Of a DNA stretch of 64,000 nucleotides, positions 21,574 to 32,238 are shown piece by piece. Both the position numbers and the translations under genes were made by a program. Within the stretch, counting starts at the first letter, position 1, and each line of letters begins with the position of its first letter. Below the pieces are notes generated by a model. That model ran no database searches. It was not told the DNA's origin and saw only the letters and a program-made list of their open reading frames with translations. Origin of the DNA: Diploptera punctata (taxonomy: Eukaryota; Arthropoda; Insecta; Blattodea; Blaberidae); assembly GCA_030220185.1 (NCBI GenBank), contig JASPKZ010007549.1, positions 558,001 to 622,000 on the forward strand. Reading direction: 5' to 3'.

Positions 21574-21914
21574 TTAGTTCTCCGCTGTGGTCTCGAGGTA
21601 GCGTGCTGTCTTGTCACGCAGCGGGTTCGGGTTCGATCCCCGGTAGGGGCAGTTTTTTGGGTGAGGTTCTTATCAAGGTTTTTCCTCACCTGTAAGACAA
21701 ATGTCAGGAGAACTTTAAGGCCCAAGCGGTCCCCGAAATCATATGGCCATCATCATCATCCTTATCATTATCATCATCACCATCATCATCCTTCACCGGT
21801 GTGGAAAGCAACGGGAAGCTACCACACCTACAATTCCCTAGTAAAGCTGCAAATCATTGCATGAAAATGCTATGATTGCAGTGAAAGACCTGCCCTCGGG
21901 CAGAATTACTATGG

Positions 21915-21915
<1 letters not shown>
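21574..21915 (+). mobile_element. SINE-1 copy
   Basis: Head ccgctgtggtctcgaggtag, B-box gggttcgatcc, (ATC)n and tail ctgccctcgggcagaattac, followed directly by (TA)n (21916-21960). No clear TSD because the 3' flank is a microsatellite. Confidence 0.88.
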
Positions 21916-21960
<45 letters not shown>

Positions 21961-21961
<1 letters not shown>

Positions 21962-22628
21962 CTTCTTCTTCCTTCCAAGTATTAGGCCAAGGCCTGTTAC
22001 GATCCTATAGAAAATTTTCCCTCCAGCTTTCATAGGACGGCCCAGTGATCTTCGTCCTCTTGGTATATAATTATAAAAAGCTTTGGGGATCCGATTTGAA
22101 CTCATTCTTTCAAGATGGTGTTTCCAATTTAGTTGGTACTGTTTAATATATTCCAAAATTGGCGTAGTCTTCAATTCTTTTAAGATATCGGTGTTCCTTT
22201 TCCGATCCCATCTGGTGTAACCCGCTGTTCTGCGCATGAATCTCATTTCACAAGCCGTTATTCTGCTTTCATGTTGTCTTTTTAGTGTCCATGCTTCAGT
22301 ACCATAGGTCAACACTGGTCTAGCCAAAGTGTTATATAAACGTAATCTGGCGTTTTTTGTACAAGGGATGGTTTCATAACTTGATTAATAATTCCTAAAC
22401 TTTTATTATAACTAGTAATTTTTTCAGGGATATCCTTTTCATCCCAGATAGAGAGATAATATCCAAGATATTTAAATTGATTAGATCTCTCTAAAATTTT
22501 ATTTTGGAAACAGATTTAGCTTTGTGTGGGGTCCTTCCCATGAAATACCATAATTTTAGTTTTGTTAATTGATATTTCCATATTAAATTTGGCACCTATT
22601 TTTGTAAATTATAAATTGATCGTTGCAA

Positions 22629-22630
<2 letters not shown>
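21961..22630 (-). pseudogene. LINE-2 3' end between two (TA)n runs
   Basis: The minus strand encodes ARPVLTYGTEAWTLKRQHES, MRFMRRTAGYTRWDRKRN and YQLNWKHHLERMSSNRIPKA, then GRRSLGRPM. Decayed upstream RT tail lies to 22630. A sibling copy is at 62218-62610. (TA)n blocks lie at 21916-21960 and 22631-22669. Confidence 0.82.
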
Positions 22631-22669
<39 letters not shown>

Positions 22670-22673
<4 letters not shown>

Positions 22674-23580
22674 CTTTTATATTCTTTTATACGTGTTTTT
22701 GTCACTGAACTATCCCTAAATGACTGAACCGATTTTCGATTAAATTTTGTGTGTGTGTGTGTGTGAGTGGGTCCCTGGATGGTTTAGATTCACAATTGGA
22801 CTCGGTAGGTGGCGCTGCGATCGGGTTATAGGATTTTTGTTATGTCAGATGTGTAGTCAACTGTATTATCGACATTCCGCGCGACAATAATGTGACGTCA
22901 TCATTAAGGCTAGGATTGTTATGTAATATTAACTCCAAAATATGTACATATTTATGTAATAATTTTAAGTAAAATATGTAAGGATGCATGAAAATGTCTT
23001 AAAATATGTAATATTAAGCATATAAAAATGAATGTTTGTTTTGTTTTTGGTTCGTACCTTAACTCGGCGCGGGCCATACCGTTGGTCCGATTGTGATGGG
23101 GCTTTTTGGCAAAATTGTCAGGAGGATTCCCCGGGTGAATATAGGCTAGAATATAGTTGTGATACTCAACAACCCCTTCACCCCTAAAAATCACCCTTTG
23201 TAGTGAAAAAGACCAACGTGGAATAAAACCCCTATTTTGATGCTTGAATGACCTTACGCTGCCTAAACCCATAACAAATTCAACCAAATTAATGTACACA
23301 GACTTGAAAACCTCTCAAAAACTCCTACAACAAAATCCACGAAACCGCATAGTTTTCTTTAACTAATCTCTACGGATAACTCACAATCACTATTTTTGGG
23401 TCTCATTGATTTTATGAATATCGGGATAAGCAGATTCCCGGGCAACGCCGGGTAATCAGCACGGGGTATCTAAAAATATAAATTTATAATTATTTTTCCT
23501 CTTACTTAAGTTAATCAACTAAACATAAAAAGCACATTAATTTTCATTTATTTAGGCGTAGCAGCGCAGCTAGTTTTATA
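22670..23580. repeat. Helitron-like non-autonomous piece(s)
   Basis: It contains a (GT)n run, the block gacattccgcgcgacaataa and ends resembling gcaacgccgggtaatcagc and gcgtagcagcgcagctag, the CTAG-type termini seen elsewhere. A 115-codon minus frame (22952-23299) has no domain I recognise. Confidence 0.4.
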
Positions 23581-23878
23581 TAAAACATGAAGTTTAAGAT
23601 CAGACCAGTGTTGAAAGGGGAACTGCAAACTGCATAACAGCGTGGCATTTCCATGTTTCTATTATAAAGTGGTAAAATGTACCCACTACAGTCCACCTAT
23701 CTAGGCAATCGGCTCAAGATGTCAACGGGTTGTCAGCCCGACTTTACACTCATAACATCATCTGGTACTTAATTCCACTTGAGACTGCGTCGAGTCCAGA
23801 GAGAAAACGTCACGAGAAGGTTCATGACCTGATCAGGACTCAAACCCTCAACCTTTCAGTTTGTAGCATATTCCCTTA

Positions 23879-24632
23879 AAATTAAAATATAAAATTATGG
23901 AAAATTCACCTGAAAGGTCCGTCTCCTCAACTTAATTAGTTATTTAACTGTAGCGCTTTCGGGACTTGTCCCATCATCAGCAGGATTCAAAACTGAAGAT
24001 CTGGTAAAGGGGGTTACATGTATTGGGTTCGTTTTCGTTTATCAGATTGTTGTTATTGTGAGCTGCTTTCATGATTTCCATCTCTTCGAGTACGTTTATC
24101 TTCGCTGGATTATTTTCTCTGTGCATTACTGTTAGGGTGTTTTCAATATTTAACATGCGAAGAGATGGAAATCATGAAAGCAGCTCACAACAACGACAAT
24201 CTGATAAACGAAAACGAACCCAATACTAGATCTTCGGTGAAACACCAGTTTTGAATCCTGCTGATGATGGAACAAGTCCCGAAAGCGCTACAGTTACTTA
24301 CTTACTCACTGGCACTATCGAACCCGTAGGTTCATGGCCGCGCGGACATAAGCTCTCCATGCATCCCTATCCTGAGCTAATGCTTTGCAATCATTCCCTG
24401 TATAATCTACTTCCCTCAAATCATAGTTAATGTTACTCTCCCACCTCATTCTTGGTCTACCAACTGGGCGTTTTCCCTCTGGTTTTCCTACAAAGAGCTT
24501 CCATGCACGTCTTACAGTTAAATAACTAATTAAGTTGAGGAGACGGACCTTTCAGGTGAATATTCCATAATTTTATATTTTAATTTTGAATAATACCTCA
24601 ACGGAACACATCATGAATCTTATAAAAGTTGG
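23879..24632. mobile_element. PLE palindrome with 10-bp TSD
   Basis: Left arm about 23885-24115 is minus and right arm about 24158-24590 is plus, sharing gaacaagtcccgaaagcgct, gatggaaatcatgaaagcag and agttgaggagacggacct. The plus arm encodes LEEMEIMKAAHNN and LINENEPNT, a PLE C-terminal end. The unit sits between copies of tattccctta inside SINE-E. An RTE piece interrupts the right arm. Confidence 0.85.
24297..24512 (-). pseudogene. RTE-like LINE 3' end nested in the PLE palindrome
   Basis: A 216-bp 5'-truncated insertion with an inverted (GTAA)n tail, flanked by tacagtta at 24289-24296 and 24513-24520. The uninterrupted left arm of the palindrome supplies the empty site (gcgctacagttaaataact). 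Confidence 0.92.
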
Positions 24633-24882
24633 TATTCCCTTAACCAACTATGCTACATTTTCCCCCAGCATATTTCTACTGTTTCATTCATAAACTACTG
24701 GGTCGTTAAGGTTCTAAAAGACATCTTGCAACATGGAACCCTGTACCCAAAACTCTTCCTGTGTCTGTATTTATGGTGTCGAGCGAATGGAGTACTTTCC
24801 TCAAACCTTTTCGGTACAGCTTTGAAAATCTGTTTCAGTGTAGAATTAGTTAATTGAGTTTCTATATATTTTTTTACAATTC

Positions 24883-25115
24883 TAACTAACTCACTGGCAC
24901 TATCGAACCCGTAGGTTCATGGCCGCGCGGACATAAGCTCTCCATGTATCCCTATCCTGAGACAATATTTTCCAATCATCCCGTGTATAATCTACTTCCC
25001 TCAAATCATAGTTAATGTTATTCTCCCACCTCATTCTTGGTCTACCAACTGGGCGTTTTCACTCTGGTTTTCCTACAAGAAGCTTCCATGGACGTCTTTC
25101 ATTCCCCATTCGTGT
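24883..25115 (-). pseudogene. RTE-like LINE 3' end
   Basis: Inverted tail aactaactcactggcac, then the terminal codons as in the copy at 12249. 5'-truncated; no clear TSD. Confidence 0.8.
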
Positions 25116-25215
25116 TTAAAGCATTTATTGCTTGTTTTGTTTGTGCAGTTCTATTTTTAATTCTTTTGCTTGGAATTAAATTTTATGCTTGTCTACTGTA
25201 TGTATATTTAAAAGT

Positions 25216-25286
25216 CAGTGGTTCACCCAACTCAGATCGTTGTGGAAGGGGTTCGCGAGTCGAAAAAGGTTGGGAACCGCTGCATT
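25216..25286. repeat. hAT-like terminal fragment
   Basis: It starts cagtggttcacccaac and ends gaaaaaggttgggaaccgctg (split by a base or two), resembling the CAGnGGTTCCCAACC ends of hAT (Charlie-type) elements. No 8-bp duplication is evident. Confidence 0.45.
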
Positions 25287-25394
25287 AATCTGTTTACTTT
25301 ATAAATAAGAATTTGCTTTTCAATACGATAATGCTAAGTTGTTTTAATTTGCTTTTATTATGTTTTAAACTCGGGTTCGAAAATAAATTTATAA

Positions 25395-26090
25395 AAAAAC
25401 ATTTTATATGGGATGTGGAGCCGAAACCGAAGATTTGATATTAGAAAATGAAAAGGGGTATATTAGAGGATGTGAAGAATTTGAGTATCTGGGAGTAAAA
25501 TTAGTTAAAGAGGATAAACAAGAAAGTGATATTAAGAACCGAATAAATAAAGGTAGAGCAATAACAGCAATGATGAATGGAGTCTTATGGAACAGACATA
25601 TAACCAGGAAAAATAAGTTACAAATATATAATTCAATAGTGAGAAGTACTGTCACATATGGAGCTGAAGTTTGGAAATTCAACAAAAACTTAGAACAAAA
25701 ACTTATGTCGATGGAAATGGATTTCTTGAGGAGAGCAGCAAGATGTTCAAAATTAGACAAAATAAGAAATACTGTCGTAAGAGAAAAAAATGAATATTGG
25801 TTATTCAATAGTAGATTATATACGGTATAAGCAATTAAATTGGTATGGGCACGTACGACGAATGCAAGAAGAAAGATTACCCAGGAAAATATTGGAATGA
25901 TGTCCACCTGGAAGAAGGAGGAGAGGAAGACCTCGAAACTCGTGGATGCAGGAAATAAGAACTGGAATGAGAGCAAGAGGACTGGAGGACATGGATTGGA
26001 TGGAGAGAGACGAGTGGAGAAGAAAAATAAAACTTTAGGCACAGAAAGATGTGTAAACATTAAAATTCTGTATATAAATAAAATATGTTT
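25395..26090 (+). pseudogene. LINE-3 3' end, frameshifted
   Basis: A 140-codon frame (25408-25830) includes FEYLGVKLVKEDKQESDIKN, NKLQIYNSIVRSTVTYGAEV and FLRRAARCSKLDKIRNTV. A frameshift near 25800 leads to QLNWYGHVRRMQEERLPR and GRRRRGRPRNSWMQEIRTG, ending at the lysine-rich C-terminus. The same 3' end occurs inverted at 28006-28300. Confidence 0.82.
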
Positions 26091-26164
26091 TATAGAAATA
26101 AAACTTACACGGTCCTAAATATGATGGTAGGATGTGTATTAAGTTAGGAATATAATATAATATT

Positions 26165-26400
26165 GTTTAAGTCTCGTAGACTACAGTCGGCAGGACATGT
26201 GTCACGAATGGGAAATGAAAGATGAGCATGAAGCTTCTTGTAGGAAAACCAGAGGGTAAACGCCCAGTTGATAGACCGAGAATGAATTGGGAGAATAACA
26301 TTAACCATGATTTGAGGGAAGTACATTACTCAGGGATAGATATGTATGGAGAGCTTACGTCCACGCAGTTATGGGTTCGATAGTACCAGTGAATGAGTTA
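26165..26400 (+). pseudogene. RTE-like LINE 3' end
   Basis: Plus-strand terminal codons (LRRLQSAGHVSRMGNER-like, RPVDRPRMNWENNIN) with a deletion near 26330 and the end cgatagtaccagtgaatgag. Confidence 0.75.
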
Positions 26401-26437
26401 TGAGATATAAGTTAATTAAATATCTTATAAATAACAG

Positions 26438-26793
26438 GTACACCGCTGTGGTCTCGAGGTAGCGTGCTGCCTTGTCACGCAGCGGGCCCGGGTTCGATCC
26501 CCGGTCGCGGCAGTTTTTCTGGGTGAGGTTTTTATCGGGATTTTTCCTCACCTGTAAGGCAAATGTCAGGAAAACTTTAAGGCCCAAACGGTCCCCGAAA
26601 TTATATGGCCATCATCCTTATCATTATCATCCTTACCATTATCATTATCATCATTATCATCATCCTTCACCGGTGTGGAAAGCAACGGGAAGCTACCACA
26701 CCTACACAATTCTCTAGTAAAGCTGCAAGCATAGCATGAAAATGCTATGATTGCAGTGAAGGACCTGCCTTCGGGCAGAATTACTATGGATGG
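26438..26793 (+). mobile_element. SINE-1 copy with 11-bp TSD
   Basis: Complete head-body-tail SINE flanked by ataaataacag at 26427-26437 and 26794-26804. The anticodon region lies in ccttgtcacgcagcgggccc; the tail is ctgccttcgggcagaattac plus tatggatgg. Confidence 0.92.
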
Positions 26794-26841
26794 ATAAATA
26801 ACAGCATTAAAAAAGAGAGAAAACGTGGTTTTTCTGTTTCT

Positions 26842-27234
26842 AACTAACTCACTGGCACTATCGAACCCATAGATTCATGGTCGCGCGGACATAAGCTCTC
26901 CATACATCCTTATCCTGAGCTAATGTTTTCCAATCATTCCCTGTATAATCTACTTCCCTCAAATCATAGTTAATGTTATTCTCCCACCTCATTCTTGGTC
27001 TACCAACTGGGCGTTTTCCCTCTGGTTTTCCTACAAATAGCTTCCATGCACGTCTCTCATTCCCCATTCGTGCCACATGTCCTGCCCTTCGCAGTCCACG
27101 AGACTTAACTGTTCTTATTATATCTGGCTTCCTATAAAGACCATGTAGTTCACTGTTATGTAGTCTTCTCCATTCACCTGTCTGTTCATCTCTCTTTGGT
27201 CCAAAAATGTTCCTAAGAACTTTCTCTAATATGA
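26842..27234 (-). pseudogene. RTE-like LINE 3' end with 12-bp TSD
   Basis: Flanked by ttttctgtttct at 26830-26841 and 27235-27246. Minus-strand open frame with FGPKRDEQTGEWRRLHNSEL, LRRAGHVARMGNERRAWKL and the DYTGNDWKTLAQDKDVWRAY end. A few bases at the 5' junction (tctaatatga) match neither target nor element. Confidence 0.92.
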
Positions 27235-27559
27235 TTTTCTGTTTCTGCAATAAGATTTGAATACGAAATTATTAATTCTTAAAAATTGGCGAAACAATAG
27301 TTTTTCGTGCCAGTTATTCAAATGTTTCGGACCGGAAACAAAACAAAATCACGTAAAACTGTAATGTAGACTACATTATTACGTAATTTTACATATACTT
27401 AAGTAATTTATAATAATATTGTTTTATAAACAAAACAAATAAATAAATGAAATCAATGTATCTTAAAATATACATCGTGAAATTAAAGAGTTAACAGAAA
27501 TATCTCACTAATATTACTTTTTTAACTATTATTATAATAATTTGTTTTTCCATTATTTA

Positions 27560-28480
27560 ATAAAAACACTTTTAAGATTTGTCAATATATTTTTGCGCGA
27601 TAGTACGTTTTGTCGTACTTACAGCAATGGCGACCATGATTGAAAGTTCAACTTCCTACATTTCGGGGTTGCCAACCTAAATAACTATACTGTAATATTA
27701 AATTTGCACCCACGTGCGGGAAGTAAAACCACTGCCCTCTATGTATACTACGTACAATGTATATACAGAAAATATTCAAAAGGTAGTGTTAATATACATT
27801 ATACGATACAAATCACTGCATTTTAAATGAACTGAACTTTATTTGAAACAATATAAAACAATAAATATGGTATATACTTGCTGCCATTTTATTATTAATT
27901 GTTCTCAAGGCCTCCTGTTGTTTCAACTAATAAACATTGCCCACACTGTTAACGTCAGTCAGTTGTTTATAATGAACGCAACTATTTCCAACAAAGATGT
28001 TATTTTATTTATTTATATACAGAATTTTAATGTTTACACATCTTTCTGTGCCTAAAGTTTTATTTTTCTTCTCCACTCGTCTCTCTCCATCCAATTCATG
28101 TCCTCCAGTCCTCTTGCTCTCATTCCAGTTCTTATTTCCTGCATCCACGAGTTTCGAGGTCTTCCTCTCCTCCTTCTTCCAGGTGGACACCATTCCAATG
28201 TTTTCCTGGGTAACCTTTCTTCTTGCATTCGTCGTACGTGCCCATACCAATTTAATTGCTTATACCGTACATAATCTACTATTGAAAAAGATATTATTTT
28301 ACTGTTATTTATTATTTTGAAAACACCATCGCGCAAAAAATAATGTACAACGCACGTTTGTGAAGTGTTTTACAGAATCTCGGAAATTAAAAACCTCGCT
28401 ATCGCTCGGTTTTTAAACATTTTTCCTCCATTCTGTAAAAACCACTTCCCAACCTCGCAGCGTAATATATTAGCTAATGT
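27560..28480 (+). repeat. RepC copy with LINE-3 insertion
   Basis: It aligns inverted with 10479-11600, sharing aatggcgaccatgattgaaa, catttcggggttgccaacc and cgcacgtttgtgaagtgttt. The LINE-3 fragment 28006-28300 interrupts it; comparison with the other copy gives the empty site. 27250-27560 has no recognisable feature. Confidence 0.75.
28006..28300 (-). pseudogene. LINE-3 3' end
   Basis: The minus strand encodes YVRYKQLNWYGHVRRMQEER, LEWCPPGRRRRGRPRNSWMQ and GMRARGLEDMNWMERDEWRR, then stop. This copy keeps the frame that is broken at 25.8 kb. Confidence 0.85.
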
Positions 28481-28669
28481 CTTATATATAAGCGATAGAT
28501 TAATTCATTATAGTTTATTACTTTCTTTGTATTTTTTTCTTTCTTTTATTTTTATGTACAGTAGATTCGAGCTGTTATCCCTTTATGTATACATTCTTTC
28601 ATTAGTTAAATTTTTATTGCATTTAATTTTATTGTATTGTTAGACATTATTTTCACTATTGTTCAATTT

Positions 28670-29100
28670 GACAGACTATTTAACTGATGCCCCAAATGGG
28701 AGTCAATGACCAATCACGTTTCAATGATTTCTGTTTTACAACCAATCAGAGTCGTGTTTCACGAAATATTTATCAGTGTTATAATTACCATATTAAAGAA
28801 AGCTCCTCCTTTTTAATATTCTGAAATAGTATGATCTAGTTGCAGTGATAAACAAAAGAAGCAGTAGAAGCGTACCTATCGTTTCTCATTTGTTTTCAAA
28901 CATCGCAGTTTACATTAAATATATAAATATTTTAAAATAACTATAGTTAAATAATGATTTGTGAGTAAACAGCTTAATTTTATTCGTTAAATAGTCCTAA
29001 CAAATGCCACTCTTGATTTCCAAATTCTCTAGATAAATTCACTCCTCACTTCGTGAGTCGTGAATTTATCGATAATTTGGAAATCACTCGTGGCATTACT
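28670..29100 (+). repeat. RepB copy ending in a 95-nt hairpin
   Basis: It aligns with 57230-57840. The end, 29003-29097, folds as AATGCCAC/GTGGCATT, GATTTCCAAATT/AATTTGGAAATC, GATAAATTCAC/GTGAATTTATC and CTCAC/GTGAG. Repeat class unknown. Confidence 0.8.
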
Positions 29101-29104
29101 TATG

Positions 29105-29386
29105 ATATTGGAAAGCAGAAGGTAAACATCTGTATAGCTAATGTAGCAAGCTTTAAAGGGAACTAAATGATTCCAACATGACCAACACATCATATTCAAG
29201 GACAGTTTTGTACACTATCTACTGCGGTCTTGTAGGTATAACTGCGTCAGCAATCATCTGTACGTCTTGTTTACAGAATAGATGTCACGTAGCGTCCAGT
29301 GCATAAAAATAACAAAATACAGCCAACCAAATTAATATTGACGCAACATTATTTCCTCTTTCTGCAGTTTTATTTGATACATTAAC

Positions 29387-29388
<2 letters not shown>
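29105..29388. other. No recognisable feature
   Basis: Unmatched AT-rich sequence between RepB and the (TAA)n run. Frames here are short and unconvincing. Confidence 0.4.
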
Positions 29389-29467
<79 letters not shown>

Positions 29468-29474
29468 TAAATAA
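29389..29474. repeat. (TAA)n microsatellite
   Basis: About 28 AAT triplets. Two more runs follow at 29786-29849 and 30193-30257, bracketing a LINE piece and a SINE. Confidence 0.95.
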
Positions 29475-29499
29475 ATAATATATATATTTACGGTTTTAA

Positions 29500-29780
29500 C
29501 AACGTTGACACATTTTTCCGGCACCAGTGATTTGTCTTCAATTTCGTTTTATAATTTTCCTGCATTCGTCTCTATTATATCGCAGTTCTTCCTCTATTTC
29601 CCAATCCTTCAAAGTTTCTTAATCCCTTGGATACACGTGAAATTTGGTCGTCCTTTTCTTCTCGTTCCTGATGGTGTCTATTCCATTTTTTTTTTGTAAT
29701 CTTTCATCCTCCATTCGCTTAATATGTCCGTACAATTTTAGTTGCTTTTCTCGGATAAATTCTAAAATCGAGTTCTCTTT
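29500..29780 (-). pseudogene. LINE C-terminal fragment
   Basis: The minus strand carries EFIREKQLKLYGHIKRMEDE and KRKRPNFTCIQGIKKLWRI-like segments, the usual LINE C-terminal motif. 5'-truncated and frameshifted. Confidence 0.6.
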
Positions 29781-29849
<69 letters not shown>

Positions 29850-29850
<1 letters not shown>

Positions 29851-30190
29851 GCGGGCCCGGATTCGATCCCCGGTCGGGACAGTTTTTCTGGGTGAGGTTT
29901 TTATCGGGGTTTTTCCTCACCTGTAAGACAAATGTCAGGAAAACTTTAAGGCCCAAACGGTCCCCGAAATCATATGGCCATCGCAATCATCATCATCGTT
30001 CATATTTATCTTAGATTAAGCTTAGGATTTGGGACTCTCCTGGGGCACCACTATCATCATCATCAGCCGTCATATCATCGGGGCAACGTAACCCCGCCTT
30101 CCAGGCGCCCCAACCTCAGAAGTGGGTTACAAGTACGCCATGCCAGGAGAGAACACCAGGAATGTCGAGAAACAACCGGGGCATTTTGAA

Positions 30191-30192
<2 letters not shown>
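29850..30192 (+). mobile_element. SINE-2 copy (SINE-1 head, different tail), 5'-truncated
   Basis: It starts inside the B-box region (gcgggcccggattcgatcc) and shares the SINE-1 body up to catatggccatc. It then carries a different tail (cttagattaagcttaggatt, ggcgccccaacctcagaagt, ccatgccaggagagaacac). It lies between two (TAA)n runs. Confidence 0.85.
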
Positions 30193-30240
<48 letters not shown>

Positions 30241-30254
30241 GTAATAATAATAAT

Positions 30255-30330
30255 AATGTTTTATTTATTGTGGCAGAGTCAAAGGCATAAAACCTTTTCC
30301 ACTCCAACCAGCACAAATATAAAAATAGGC
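30255..30330 (-). repeat. RepD copy
   Basis: ttttatttattgtggcagag, then ggcataaaaccttttccact and ccaaccagcaca. Matches 57895-57985; 14463-14515 is an inverted scrap. Confidence 0.55.
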
Positions 30331-30357
30331 TTACATATTTACAGTATGAATTATAAT

Positions 30358-31430
30358 ATAACTAACTCACTAGCTCTATCGAACCCGTAGGTTCATGACC
30401 GCGCGAACATTAGCTGTCCATACATACCTATCCTGATCTAATGCTTTCCAATCATTCCCTATATAATCTACTTCCCTCAAATCATAGTTAATGTTATTCT
30501 CCCACCTCATTCTTGGTCTACCAACTAGGCGTTTTCCCTCTGGCTTTCCTCCATTGCACGTCTTTTATTCCCCATTCGTGCCACATGTCCTGCTCATCGC
30601 AGTTTACGAGACTTAACTGTTCTTATTATATCTGGTTGCCTATAAAGACCATGTAGTTCATTGTTATGTAGTCTTCTCCATTCACCTCTTTGTTCATCTC
30701 TCTTTGATCCAAACATTATCCTAGGAACTTTATTCTCAAATACTCGTAATCTCCTTTCGTCCCTTAAAGTAAGAGTCCGTGTTTCGCATCAATATAATAT
30801 AACTTGGAGGGAATGATTGGAAAGCATTAGCTCAGGATAGGGATGTATGGAGAGCTTATGTCCGCGCGGCCATGAACCTACTGGTTCGATGGTGCCAGTG
30901 AGTAAGTAAGTATAACAGTTTTATATATTTTCAGTTTAACGTTTTTTGAAAGGAGTTGGGAATCAAGAGTCTCTGCAATGCATAATAGCACGCATTTCCA
31001 GAATTGAGCCTATATTTAATTTCTTTGTGCATCTCATTCCTATTTGTGATTATTGTTCCTAGGTATTTGAATTCAGCCAATTCCTCAAAATTTCTCTCAT
31101 TTGTTTCTGTTCATTTCTTGTTAGCTGTTCATTTCCATTATATAATGTATTTCTACGTGTGACCATATATTTAGTTTTACTGATATTTACTTCCAGTCCC
31201 AATTTCTTAGTGCTACTCAATAGTGTGTGCGTGTTGGCCTTTAGTATCTCCTCGCTATCGGCCAACAGTACTACTTCATCAGCATAAACTAACAGCTTAT
31301 TAATACAATTGAGTTGTAGGCCTTCTTCACCCTCTAAAGATTTGGTGGTATGCTCTAGTACAAAATTAAATAGCAGATGAGATAGTGCATCTCCATGCTT
31401 CAACCCATTGTGAATTTCAAAAGTATCCTA
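30358..31430 (-). pseudogene. RTE-like LINE with RT end, split by a second RTE piece
   Basis: 30358-30806 and 30915-31430 are one minus-strand element. The part at 31059-31403 encodes HGDALSHLLFNFVLEHT, then LLVYADEVVLLADSEE (RT catalytic box, YADE instead of YADD) and LGLEVNISKTKYMVTRRNT. The usual LYGCETWTLTL and RDEQTGEWRRLH segments follow, decayed. A plus-strand fragment is inserted at 30807. Confidence 0.85.
30807..30914 (+). pseudogene. RTE-like 3' end inserted into another RTE copy
   Basis: About 108 bp of terminal sequence (gaatgattggaaagcattag ... gtgccagtgagtaagtaag) in opposite orientation to its host. Short duplication tataac on both sides. Confidence 0.8.
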
Positions 31431-31510
31431 AAGCTTAAAAATCGCTCTAACGGTTGCAATTTTCGCTAAGTGTTGCTAGATTAAATTAGGGAAATACACG
31501 TTTCTTCCAC
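31430..31510 (+). repeat. Helitron-like scrap
   Basis: aaaaatcgctctaacggttg and ttcgctaagtgttgctagat match the inside of the 33700-34300 element. Confidence 0.4.
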
Positions 31511-31587
31511 GGTCAACTATATGTTGCTGGCTCCAAATTAGGCATATATATATACCGAATGGTTAAAACAAAACAAAAATATTGCAT

Positions 31588-32168
31588 AAAGAAATTAAAC
31601 ATAGGCTCAATTCTGGAAATGCGTGCTATTATGCATAACAGGGACTCTTGTCGTTCCACCTCCTTCCAAAAAAAGTTAAACTGAAAATATATAAAACTAT
31701 TATTCTACCAGTTGTATTGTATGGATGCGAAACATATATTCTTACTTTAAGTGAGGAAAGGAGATTACGAGTTTTGAGAATAAGGTTCATGGGAAAATGT
31801 TTGGACCAAAGAGAGATGAACAGACAGGTGAATGGAGAAGACTACATAACAGTGAACTTCATAATCTTTATAGGAAGTCAGATATAATAAGAAAACAGTT
31901 AAGTCTCGTAGACTGCGATGGGCAGGACATGTGGCACGAATGGGGAATGAAAAACGTGCATGGAAGCTTCTTGTAGGAAAACCAGAGAGAAAACGTCCAG
32001 TTGGTAGACCAAGAATGAGGTGGGAGAATAACATCAACTATGATTTGAGAGAAGTAGATTGTACATGAAATGAATGGAAAACATTTGCGCAGGATAGGGA
32101 TGTATGGAGAGCTTACGTCCGCGCGGCCATGAACCTACGGGTTCGATAGTGTCAGTGAGTTAGTTATA
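31588..32168 (+). pseudogene. RTE-like LINE 3' end
   Basis: Plus-strand: KVKLKIYKTIILPVVLYGCE, frame breaks in the RDEQTGE segment, then the GRPRMRWENNIN end and tail gtgtcagtgagttagtta. 5'-truncated. Confidence 0.85.
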
Positions 32169-32238
32169 TTGTTTGTCCACTCGCAGTAAGTTAAAATATC
32201 AATAAAATCTATTTATATATCTATTTCAGTGTCTAAAA

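Larger units (their letters stand above)
23690..24672 (-). mobile_element. SINE-E copy split by a PLE palindrome
   Basis: 23690-23868 and 24643-24672 are two halves of one minus-strand SINE-E (compare 49395-49683: the tgtagc ... cttaaccactatgctac junction). The interruption is flanked by tattccctta at 23869-23878 and 24633-24642. Confidence 0.8.

Noticed and set aside
22952..23299. 115-codon minus-strand frame
   Set aside because: Lies within Helitron-like repeat material, with no domain and no support from another copy.
25404..26060. 218-codon minus-strand frame rich in Phe/Leu/Ser
   Set aside because: It is the antisense shadow of the LINE-3 coding strand; a similar shadow appears at 27997-28320.
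29285..29524. 79-codon frame with a poly-tyrosine run
   Set aside because: Created by the (TAA)n microsatellite read on the minus strand.
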